24,564 nucleotides of DNA from Cyanobacteria bacterium UBA6984 (GTDB lineage Bacteria; Cyanobacteriota; Vampirovibrionia; Gastranaerophilales; Gastranaerophilaceae): positions 1 to 24,564 of the forward strand of contig DJYG01000004.1 of NCBI GenBank assembly GCA_002450015.1, read 5' to 3'. Under the pieces are notes generated by a model. The model did not search any database and was not told the origin of the DNA. It was given only the letters and a program-made list of their open reading frames with translations. Positions 14,982 through 21,793 of this stretch are shown in pieces. The number at the start of each line of letters is the position of its first letter. Within the stretch, counting starts at the first letter, position 1. The position numbers and the translations under genes were made by a program.

Positions 14982-15842
14982 TTAGCTTTGAAAATACTTA
15001 TAGTTAATAGAGAACATTTTTTCTTTGTTTTTAGCACATGTTGCGCAAAATGGCGTTTCTAAGCAGACTTTTTTGCTGTAATCTGTAAAATCTGTTCCCA
15101 TTCTGCCTCTGTAATCATTTGCGAGAAACGGACAAACATAAACCCCATTTTCTGTTAGAACTCTGCCTGTTTGACAATCTAAGTTTTTGTAATTATCTAC
15201 AATATTTTCTTCCTTTGAATATTTATCGTAATATTCATTAATTTGAAAGTTATAATCTTCAACTGGAACTTCAATATTATCAAAAACTTTTTTGAAATTA
15301 ATCAAAAGAGTTTTTTTGTCTTCATTATAATAATTTGTGACATTAAAAATAGGGTTGAAATCATATTTCGAAAGAGTTTTTGCCGCATGCATAATTTGCC
15401 TGTATGAACCTCTGCTGCGAATATCATCACTCTTTATTTCGTCATAATGGTCAATTGGCAGCATAAATATTATTTCTTTGTCGCTTTCATCTTCAACTTT
15501 TTTTAAAAAACGTACTTTTTTTTCATTTAAAAAAGAGCCGTTTGTGCAAATACACACATTGGTTACTTTTAAACAAAGTCTTAAAATAGCATTAAAATCA
15601 GGGTGCATCATAGGTTCTGCTCCTGTAAGATAAATGCAATACAAATTTTCCCCTTGAGTATCTATTAATGCTTGTTTAATTTTATCAATACTTATAAAAT
15701 CTTTTGGCGCACGGGATTGCGGAAAATCTATGTAGCAATGCTTGCAATGTTGGTTACAATTTTTTGCAGTCATTTCTATAAAAAGATTGTTTAATTCTTT
15801 TAGTTCACATTTTGGAACCTGATATAGTTTTTCTAAATTCAT
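14982..15842 (-). CDS. Radical SAM protein with SPASM/twitch-like C-terminus
   Basis: The 286-aa protein carries the CxxxCxxC cluster motif (Cys29, Cys33, Cys36 in CNQHCKHCYIDF), GAEPMMHPDF in place of the GGEP SAM-binding motif, and ICTNGSFL in the next strand. The C-terminal part has Cys residues in CPFLANDYRGRMG and CLETPFCATCAKN, typical of an auxiliary cluster (SPASM or twitch). Such enzymes modify peptides or act in cofactor and sugar chemistry. No obvious substrate peptide gene is adjacent, so the reaction is unknown. AGAGG before the ATG is a good SD, but it lies in the 3' arm of a 15-base inverted repeat. A STAS-like gene lies 81 bases upstream on the same strand. Confidence 0.8.
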   Translation of the reverse strand: MNLEKLYQVPKCELKELNNLFIEMTAKNCNQHCKHCYIDFPQSRAPKDFISIDKIKQALIDTQGENLYCIYLTGAEPMMHPDFNAILRLCLKVTNVCICTNGSFLNEKKVRFLKKVEDESDKEIIFMLPIDHYDEIKSDDIRSRGSYRQIMHAAKTLSKYDFNPIFNVTNYYNEDKKTLLINFKKVFDNIEVPVEDYNFQINEYYDKYSKEENIVDNYKNLDCQTGRVLTENGVYVCPFLANDYRGRMGTDFTDYSKKVCLETPFCATCAKNKEKMFSINYKYFQS

Positions 15843-15844
15843 AA

Positions 15845-15893
15845 TTTAATCCTCTTTTTTACAATTATTTTAAAAGTTAAAAAGGGGATTAAA
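15845..15893 (-). promoter_or_regulatory. Inverted repeat that buries the SD of the radical SAM gene
   Basis: Arms at 15845-15859 and 15879-15893 match over 14 of 15 positions and enclose a 19-base loop. In the minus-strand mRNA the 3' arm reads AAAAAGAGGATTAAA and holds the whole SD, two bases before the ATG. No U-tract follows on either strand, so it is not a terminator. It may be a translational switch or a DNA operator. Confidence 0.5.
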
Positions 15894-15923
15894 ATTAGAC
15901 AGGTGACTATAAATAAGGATAAT

Positions 15924-16202
15924 TTAAGCAAATATAAATTTGCTGTTACCTAAATTTAGTGGTTTTAACATTTTTTCAACTTCTTTGGAATTTACAACCC
16001 AATTAATGCTTCCTTGTGCAAATTTCAAAAAATGATATGTAGATGCCATTGTTGCAATTTTTGATGCATCAAGTATGTTTAACATTGAAATATCAATAGT
16101 CATATTTGAAGACTTGCTTTTGCGAATAGTTGATTTAATATTCTCTAAAATTTTTTGTGGATTTTTTTCAATAGGATTGCTTTGAACTTTAATTTGTAAC
16201 AT
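15924..16202 (-). CDS. STAS-like small protein (92 aa)
   Basis: The fold pattern resembles STAS/anti-anti-sigma proteins such as SpoIIAA. MTIDISMLNILDASKIATMA matches the strand-turn-helix usually written as DLS...xxDSSGLxxL, followed by SINWVVNSKEVEKMLKPLNL, like the closing strand and helix. The phospho-acceptor Ser is in the right area (DASK) but not in a canonical context, so a phospho-switch is uncertain. I place the start at ATG 16202, where GAGAGAG serves as SD; the frame is open to a TTG at 16235 without one. It could form a unit with the radical SAM gene downstream. The partner kinase or anti-sigma factor is not seen here. Confidence 0.55.
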   Translation of the reverse strand: MLQIKVQSNPIEKNPQKILENIKSTIRKSKSSNMTIDISMLNILDASKIATMASTYHFLKFAQGSINWVVNSKEVEKMLKPLNLGNSKFIFA

Positions 16203-16325
16203 AATTCTCTCTCTTATATTTTGTTTATCGTTCAAAACATTACAAAAATTTGAAGTTTTGTATTAAATTACAACTTTTGTATGAGATTATTGTATAATAT
16301 AGAAAAGTGATGTGTGGAAATTTTT

Positions 16326-17297
16326 ATGAAAACATTAAATTTAACAGATACAGCAAAAAATGTTTTAAATATTGAGGCTCAATCAATACTAAGATTAAAA
16401 GATAATTTAAGTGATAAAGAGTTAAATAAGGCTATTGATGCAATATTTAATTGCAAAGGCAGAGTAATTGTTACAGGTATGGGTAAGTCCGGTCATATTG
16501 GTAAAAAAATAGCTGCAACTTTTTCATCAACAGGAACTCCTTCATATTTTCTTCATCCTGCTGAAAGTACTCATGGAGATTCAGGTATAATAACAAAAGA
16601 AGATGTTATTATTGCAATTTCAAACAGTGGTGAATCTCAAGAATTATTAAATTTGCTACCACTTTTGAAACGTTTTGGTTTAACAATTATCGCAATGAGT
16701 GGTAATCCAAATTCTACACTCGGAAAAGCAAGTGATATTTTTCTGGATGTATCAGTTGAAAAAGAAGCATGCCCTTTAGGTAAGGCTCCGACAGCTTCAA
16801 CAACTGTAACACTTGCTATGGGCGATGCTTTAGCTATGTGTTTACTGGAAAAACGTGGATTTACGGAAGAAGATTTTCTTATTTTTCATCCATCAGGAGC
16901 GTTAGGCAAAGGATTTACATACAAAGTTGAAGACCTTATGAGAAAAGAAAATCTGCCTATTGAAAATGAAAATAAATTATTTACAGATGTAATTGAAACA
17001 ATTTCAGAACATAAATTGGGTCTTGCATTAATTGTTGATGAAAAAGGTCTTTTATCAGGAATTCTTACAGATGGTGATATAAGACGTAATTTAATAAAAT
17101 ACAAAAATATTAGTAATTTGAAAGTAACCGATGCAATGACAAAATCACCAAAAACCGTAAAAGCAGAGTCTTATGCTGCAAGTGCGTTGCATTTAATGGA
17201 AAAATATTCTATTACAGCATTACCAATAACCGATGAAAATGGAAAACCATTGGGTATTGTTCATATCCATGATTTATTGAAAGCAGGAGTAGTATAA
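16326..17297 (+). CDS. kdsD: Arabinose-5-phosphate isomerase KdsD/KpsF
   Basis: The 323-aa enzyme has a SIS sugar-isomerase domain (about residues 30-165) and two C-terminal CBS domains (about 200-323). Diagnostic motifs are VIVTGMGKSGHIGKKIAATF, STGTPSYFLHPAESTHGDSG, ISNSGESQELL and PTASTTVTLAMGDALAMCLL. It converts ribulose 5-phosphate to arabinose 5-phosphate, the first step towards Kdo of lipopolysaccharide or capsule. I prefer ATG 16326, seven bases after GTGGAA; a GTG at 16314 in frame has no SD. A TATAAT (16293-16298) lies upstream, without a clear -35. The stop overlaps the kdsC start (TAATG). The next pathway step after KdsC-type genes implies Kdo-containing glycans in this organism. 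Confidence 0.95.
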   Translation: MKTLNLTDTAKNVLNIEAQSILRLKDNLSDKELNKAIDAIFNCKGRVIVTGMGKSGHIGKKIAATFSSTGTPSYFLHPAESTHGDSGIITKEDVIIAISNSGESQELLNLLPLLKRFGLTIIAMSGNPNSTLGKASDIFLDVSVEKEACPLGKAPTASTTVTLAMGDALAMCLLEKRGFTEEDFLIFHPSGALGKGFTYKVEDLMRKENLPIENENKLFTDVIETISEHKLGLALIVDEKGLLSGILTDGDIRRNLIKYKNISNLKVTDAMTKSPKTVKAESYAASALHLMEKYSITALPITDENGKPLGIVHIHDLLKAGVV

Positions 17298-17824
17298 TGA
17301 ATGATTTAATAAAAGAAAAAGCCTCAAAAATAAAATTGCTTGCATTTGATGTTGACGGTGTTATGACGACAGGTGAGGTTACTTATGACGAAAATGGTGT
17401 CGAATATAAATCTTTTAACGTAAAAGATGGGCATGGGCTTGTTAGAGTTCAAAAAGCAGGATTTATAACAGCTGTTATTACAGCAAGAAATAACGGGACT
17501 GTAAAACATAGAGCAGAAAATCTTCATATTACAGAGCTATATCAAGGTCAAAAATATAAACTTCCTGCATTAGAAGAAATAATGAAAAAATATAATCTTA
17601 CTTACGAACAAGTATCATATATGGGTGATGATTTACCTGATATTTGCATACTTGAAAAAGTTGGCTTAAAGTGCTGTCCTAATGACGCAGTAGATGAAGT
17701 TAAAAGTATTTGTAACTTTATTTCAACAAAAGATGGCGGCAAGGGTGCAGTAAGAGAATTAACCGATTTTATTCTTGAAGCTCAAGGAATAGCAAAAGAA
17801 TATACAATATCAGAAGGAAAATAG
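17297..17824 (+). CDS. kdsC: Kdo-8-phosphate phosphatase KdsC
   Basis: The 175-aa protein is a capless HAD phosphatase of the KdsC family at usual length. The nucleophile motif is FDVDGVMTTGEV (Asp18 and Asp20), followed by FNVKDGHGLVRVQKAGF, the motif II segment ITARN and the metal-binding YMGDDLPD. It removes phosphate from Kdo-8-phosphate, two steps after KdsD. The start overlaps the kdsD stop by one base, so translation is coupled. kdsA and kdsB are not in this window. Confidence 0.93.
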   Translation: MNDLIKEKASKIKLLAFDVDGVMTTGEVTYDENGVEYKSFNVKDGHGLVRVQKAGFITAVITARNNGTVKHRAENLHITELYQGQKYKLPALEEIMKKYNLTYEQVSYMGDDLPDICILEKVGLKCCPNDAVDEVKSICNFISTKDGGKGAVRELTDFILEAQGIAKEYTISEGK

Positions 17825-17837
17825 ATAGGAGTTAAAA

Positions 17838-18203
17838 ATGTACGAAGTAAGCGCACAAGTAGAATTTTCAGCAGCACATCACCTTTTATCGTATGAAGGT
17901 GGAAAATGTGAACACCAGCACGGACACAATTGGACGGTAGAAGTTACAGTTAAAGGTGATATTTTAGACCAAAGTAATATATTGGTTGATTTTAAAGCTT
18001 TAAAAAGAGATTTAAGATTGATTTTAGGTGAATTAGACCATAAAGATTTGAATGAATTACCTGATTTTAAAGATGAAAGTCCAAGCAGTGAGTTTATTGC
18101 AAATTATATTTATTATAAGATGAAAGAAAAATATGTAGAATTGTATAAGGTTTCTGTTTGGGAAACAAAAGAATCTTGTGCAACATATTACGAGGATAAA
18201 TAA
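17838..18203 (+). CDS. queD: 6-carboxy-5,6,7,8-tetrahydropterin synthase QueD
   Basis: The 121-aa enzyme belongs to the PTPS/QueD family. Zinc ligands and catalytic residues are visible: FSAAHHL (His14 or His15), CEHQHGHN (Cys24 with His28 and His30), LDHKDLN and WETKESCATYY. It makes carboxytetrahydropterin from dihydroneopterin triphosphate, the first committed step to preQ0 and queuosine. The CxxxHGH arrangement with Cys24 fits QueD better than eukaryotic-type PTPS. TAGGAG stands seven bases before the ATG. The gene lies 13 bases after kdsC, and its stop overlaps the uppP start (TAATG), although its pathway is unrelated to theirs. Confidence 0.93.
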   Translation: MYEVSAQVEFSAAHHLLSYEGGKCEHQHGHNWTVEVTVKGDILDQSNILVDFKALKRDLRLILGELDHKDLNELPDFKDESPSSEFIANYIYYKMKEKYVELYKVSVWETKESCATYYEDK

Positions 18204-19060
18204 TGGGAATTATTGAGGCAATAATTTTAGGTATAGTTCAAGGTTTGAGCGAATTTTTGCCAATATCAAGCTCTGCACATATAGTTTTTACATCAAACAT
18301 ATATTCTGTTTTAACAGGTACACCGCTTGATATTGAAACAAGTCAACATGTTTTTTTGAGTATAATGCTGCACGTTGGTACTTTGATTGCTGTAATGATT
18401 TATTTTAGAAAAGAATTATGGTCAATTACAAAATCATTTTTTAAAGCATTGTATAAAAGAGATTTTTCTGATGAAGATGCTTTATTAGGTGTTTATATTC
18501 TTGTAGGAACAGTGTTCACGGTGGCAATTGCATACCCATTAAAAGATATTACCGAAAAACTGCTTGTTAATCCTCAAATAGTTGCTGTTTTATTGATTTT
18601 AACAGGTTTTGTTTTATTTTTTAGTGAATTTAAGTCAAAGCATACAGATAAAAGTTCACAAAAACTTGACTTAAAAAAAGCAATACTTATAGGTATGGCA
18701 CAAGGTATTGCTGGATTTCCGGGGTTTTCACGTTCCGGTTGGACAATTGCAACAGGATTATTTTTGGGTTTAGATAGGGTAAAAAGTACAAGATTTTCGT
18801 TTTTACTTGTAGTTCCAATTATTATTGGTGCTTCAATATTTTATCCTATACTTGAAATAAATCCGTCAGAGTTGGCAAATTATAATTGGCTTGCGATTAT
18901 TCTTGGAACAATAACTTCTGCGGTAGTCGGGTATTTTTGTATAAAATATTTCCTAAAATTTGTTGCAAGATTTTCAATGAACTTTTTTGCATATTATTGT
19001 ATAATTGCAGGTATGCTTATAATAGCATTCTTTACAGGAATTTATTATGGCGCGCATTAA
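18203..19060 (+). CDS. uppP: Undecaprenyl-diphosphatase UppP (BacA)
   Basis: The 285-aa membrane enzyme has both inverted-repeat catalytic motifs: GLSEFLPISSSAHIVF near the N-terminus (Glu and Ser residues) and GFPGFSRSGWTIATGL in the second half. It removes a phosphate from undecaprenyl diphosphate at the membrane, recycling the lipid carrier for peptidoglycan, O-antigen and other glycans; overproduction gives bacitracin resistance in known species. It is the last gene of the kdsD-kdsC-queD-uppP unit, overlaps queD by one base and is followed by a terminator. Confidence 0.95.
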   Translation: MGIIEAIILGIVQGLSEFLPISSSAHIVFTSNIYSVLTGTPLDIETSQHVFLSIMLHVGTLIAVMIYFRKELWSITKSFFKALYKRDFSDEDALLGVYILVGTVFTVAIAYPLKDITEKLLVNPQIVAVLLILTGFVLFFSEFKSKHTDKSSQKLDLKKAILIGMAQGIAGFPGFSRSGWTIATGLFLGLDRVKSTRFSFLLVVPIIIGASIFYPILEINPSELANYNWLAIILGTITSAVVGYFCIKYFLKFVARFSMNFFAYYCIIAGMLIIAFFTGIYYGAH

Positions 19061-19097
19061 AAAAAACTGAACTTTTTATAAAGTTCAGTTTTTTTTA
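19059..19097. terminator. Bidirectional rho-independent terminator
   Basis: CTGAACTTT (19067-19075), loop TTAT and AAAGTTCAG (19080-19088) form a nine-base stem, flanked by an A-run on the left and eight T residues on the right. The A/T flanks let it work in both directions, closing uppP (+) and the convergent peptidase gene (-). Confidence 0.9.
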
Positions 19098-19098
19098 A

Positions 19099-20517
19099 TT
19101 ATTTTTCTGTTTTTTCGTTATTATTAAATTCTAAAAACATTTGTTTAACAAGGTCATATCCTTGCAGTAATGTTTTGTAATTCATTTTTTCTGAAGGCGA
19201 GTGCATGTCGTAAATATCCGCAATACCCATTAATATTGGTGCAAATTTTTCACCGTGTTTATTTTTTGCATTTGCATAAACGTGAGTTTCAGCACCGGCA
19301 TGGAATGAACCTATACTTGGTTTTATACCTGTTTTTTCACAAGCTTTTTTATACACATTTTCCATTGTTTTGTCATCAGATTTTTCAAATTTAGGTAATT
19401 GTTCTTCAAATGTTATTGCTGCGGAAGCTAATCCTTTATATTTTTCATTAAATTTAGCTATTTTATCTTGTATTAACTGACGAAGTTCGTTTTCTTTTTC
19501 TTGACTTGAACTTCTTATGGAATAAGTTGCTTTTGCATCTGTATTAATAACGTTTGTTACAGAATTATCTATGAAAAAGTCTGAATAATCATCAGAAACG
19601 ATTTTATCTTCAACAATTCTAGCTGCTGTATTTTGAATATTACCGGCAATAATTGTACCAAGATTAATAGAAGTTACTGTACCGCCTTCATCTTTATGGT
19701 AAACACCTTGAGGTAATTCGCTTACTAATTCGGCAATCATTTTAGCAGCGTTTAATCGGTGTTCTTCATGAATATCAATTCCTGAATGTCCTCCATAAGG
19801 AGTTTTTACGGATAATTTTGCAAATGTATATCCTGCTCCTGCATTTTCAAATCTTCCGATTTTTTCGCCATCTAATACAAGAACATGTTTAGAATTAATC
19901 TCATCTAATTTTGCATTTTCAATACCTGACATGCCAAATTCTTCATCTCTTGTAAATATAATTTCCAAGCCGCCATGTTTTATGTCGCTATTTACAAGTT
20001 CATCAGCCAAACACAAGGCTGTTGCTATACCGGCTTTATCGTCAGCTCCAAGAGTTCTTTTTCCATCTGTTTTATAAAAATCACCTTCTTTAACAACATT
20101 GATAGGTGAAGAATCACCTACAACATCCATGTGAGATGACAGGAGCATTGATTTTTTTGTTTTATCAGTTGCAGGTATATTAATTTTTACGTTGCCATAA
20201 TCGTCTAAACCAGCTTGAATTTTGTGTTTTGCGCAGTAATCCATAATCCATTTTGATACTTTTTGCTCTTTTAGCGATGGTGAAGGTATTTTTACTAAAC
20301 TTTCAAATACATTTAATAATTTAGCTGAAGTTTCATTTAATTTTTCTTTAACAGGATTGGAATTAATTTTATCTGCATCATCTTTTTTTTGAGAACTTAC
20401 AAATACGTCTTTATCCAAATTTAGTATTGGTTTTGTTATAAATTTATTTTCTGATTTGATATTATTTGCTTTATTTATATTAGTTAAATTGCCAGTAAAA
20501 TTAACATTCAAGTTCAT
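19099..20517 (-). CDS. M20-family metallopeptidase (PepT-like)
   Basis: The 472-aa protein has an M20 dizinc peptidase domain from about residue 60. Metal and catalytic residues are in SSHMDVVGD (His129, Asp131), LGADDKAG (Asp159), RDEEFGMSG (Glu192, Glu193), LDGE (Asp216) and MHSPSE near the C-terminus. A lid domain with YGGHSGIDIHE lies between. The family removes N-terminal residues from di- and tripeptides. Unusually, the first 60 residues are an Asn/Lys-rich, probably disordered extension beginning MNLNVNFTGNLTN, which is not a normal signal peptide. The ATG has an AAGGAAA SD. It is separated from the neighbouring methyltransferase by 250 bases. Confidence 0.88.
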   Translation of the reverse strand: MNLNVNFTGNLTNINKANNIKSENKFITKPILNLDKDVFVSSQKKDDADKINSNPVKEKLNETSAKLLNVFESLVKIPSPSLKEQKVSKWIMDYCAKHKIQAGLDDYGNVKINIPATDKTKKSMLLSSHMDVVGDSSPINVVKEGDFYKTDGKRTLGADDKAGIATALCLADELVNSDIKHGGLEIIFTRDEEFGMSGIENAKLDEINSKHVLVLDGEKIGRFENAGAGYTFAKLSVKTPYGGHSGIDIHEEHRLNAAKMIAELVSELPQGVYHKDEGGTVTSINLGTIIAGNIQNTAARIVEDKIVSDDYSDFFIDNSVTNVINTDAKATYSIRSSSQEKENELRQLIQDKIAKFNEKYKGLASAAITFEEQLPKFEKSDDKTMENVYKKACEKTGIKPSIGSFHAGAETHVYANAKNKHGEKFAPILMGIADIYDMHSPSEKMNYKTLLQGYDLVKQMFLEFNNNEKTEK

Positions 20518-20662
20518 TTTTATTTCCTTTTTAATTACACACTACAAAACAATTACATTTTTTTAATTGCTATGAATGTTAGTAATTGCCAAAATTTATT
20601 GCTGCATGTACTATTATTTACAAAAATTTACAAATTAATCTGATGTGGTAATTAATTTAGTT

Positions 20663-20705
20663 TATTAAAAAATTAAAGTGCAACAACTAATAATTGCTGC
20701 ACTTT
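20663..20705 (-). terminator. Terminator downstream of the DNA methyltransferase
   Basis: AAAGTGCA (20675-20682) and TGCACTTT (20698-20705) are perfect 8-base arms, extended inside by CAA/TTG pairs after one mismatch. On the minus strand the stem is followed by AATTTTTT, so it would stop transcripts leaving the methyltransferase gene. Confidence 0.65.
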
Positions 20706-20708
20706 TAG

Positions 20709-20764
20709 TGTGTGAAATGTGGGTGGGTTTAGGGTAAATGAAATAATATTTGTGTGTGAAATGT
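20709..20764. repeat. Direct repeat TGTGTGAAATGT
   Basis: Two exact copies, 20709-20720 and 20753-20764, flank a G-rich stretch just downstream of the methyltransferase stop codon. The purpose is unknown. Confidence 0.6.
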
Positions 20765-20768
20765 TTTT

Positions 20769-21638
20769 TTAAACTTTTTGGAATATGAAAATATATTCGT
20801 GTTGAAAGATTGAAAATCCTCCTGCTAATGCTCTATATCTCCATAAATTAGCTGTTTTACCTTTTGCTCTTTCGTTGCCTTGAATATCTTTTACGATTAT
20901 TGATTTTAACTTAAAACCTAATTTTTTCATTCTATCCATGCATTCAAAGCCCAAAGGTTGAACTTCAGAATTTTTATAGCTGTCACCGATAATTAATGCT
21001 GCAAATCTACCTTTTTCAAGCATTTTGTATCCGTTTTCAGCAACTTTTTCAAACAAATCATAAAATTCTTCTGTTGATTCGCAATTAGATAAATCTTCTT
21101 TTTTATCAGAAAACTTAATTATATCATCATAGGGTGGGTGCAGGATTAGAAGTTGTGCTTTTTCTTCGCCCATAACTTCTAATCTTGCTTGGATTTTATC
21201 TAAAATTTCATTACTTGCAGAATCTCCGCAAATAATATTCATATCTGTAACCAATTCCTTTTGAGTAAATTTGTTGCTTACAGATTCTACTAAATCTTGT
21301 TTTAATTCGACACCAATACAGCGGCGATTTTCATTTAATGCTTCAATACCGGTTGTGCCTGAACCAAAAAATAAATCTAAAACAACATCACCTTTTTTTG
21401 TGTATCGTTGTAAAAGTTGTTGTGCAATTTGAGGAATATAATTTCCGTGATATTCGTTAGAATGGCCGCCTGTTCTTAAACGAGTCGGAAATTGCCAAAA
21501 AGTATCGGTTTTAATTTCAGGGTAATTTTTCCACTCTTTTAAATTAATATCGTTATAAGCAGTCGTTTTAATCGGATTTGTTGTAACGACATTTAAATTA
21601 GCACGTCCTTGTGCTTCTTTTAACTTAGTGTTAGCCAT
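20769..21638 (-). CDS. Orphan DNA methyltransferase (N4-cytosine/N6-adenine type)
   Basis: This 289-aa protein has the SAM-binding motif DLFFGSGTTGIEAL (residues 88-101) with IGVEL following. The catalytic motif is HPPY (167-170), a variant of the D/N/S-PPY motif of amino-methyltransferases. A segment resembling motif X (GGHSNEYHGNYIPQI) precedes motif I. The order X, I, IV puts target recognition in the second half and excludes the beta-class order. It modifies the exocyclic amino group of A or C at an unknown site. There is no restriction endonuclease gene beside it. The SD (AGAGG) is 12 bases from the ATG, longer than ideal. It is divergent from mutL across a 155-base gap. Confidence 0.85.
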   Translation of the reverse strand: MANTKLKEAQGRANLNVVTTNPIKTTAYNDINLKEWKNYPEIKTDTFWQFPTRLRTGGHSNEYHGNYIPQIAQQLLQRYTKKGDVVLDLFFGSGTTGIEALNENRRCIGVELKQDLVESVSNKFTQKELVTDMNIICGDSASNEILDKIQARLEVMGEEKAQLLILHPPYDDIIKFSDKKEDLSNCESTEEFYDLFEKVAENGYKMLEKGRFAALIIGDSYKNSEVQPLGFECMDRMKKLGFKLKSIIVKDIQGNERAKGKTANLWRYRALAGGFSIFQHEYIFIFQKV

Positions 21639-21707
21639 TAATCTTACTATCCTCTGTCCCTCTTTGTGTCTTAATAATATAAAATTTTTTTTACAACTTC
21701 ATCAAGT

Positions 21708-21752
21708 AAAAAGAGGATATTAAAAAAAAATTCTACATAAAACAGAGGATAT
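21708..21752. repeat. Repeated A-rich AGAGGATAT sites between methyltransferase and mutL
   Basis: AAAAAGAGGATAT (21708-21720) and AAAACAGAGGATAT (21739-21752) lie on the plus strand about 31 bases apart, three turns of the helix. A related AGAGGATA occurs on the minus strand at the methyltransferase SD. They could be operator half-sites for the divergent promoters. A weak minus-strand promoter overlaps this area. Confidence 0.35.
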
Positions 21753-21793
21753 ATTTACTTTATTTTAAATCTATTTTGAATTAAAATGCTTTT

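Noticed and set aside
16203..16235. TTG at 16235 as the start of the STAS-like gene
   Set aside because: The GAGAGAG ribosome-binding site lies inside that extension, directly before ATG 16202.
20769..21638. A restriction-modification system
   Set aside because: No endonuclease or specificity gene flanks the methyltransferase; its neighbours are a peptidase and mutL.
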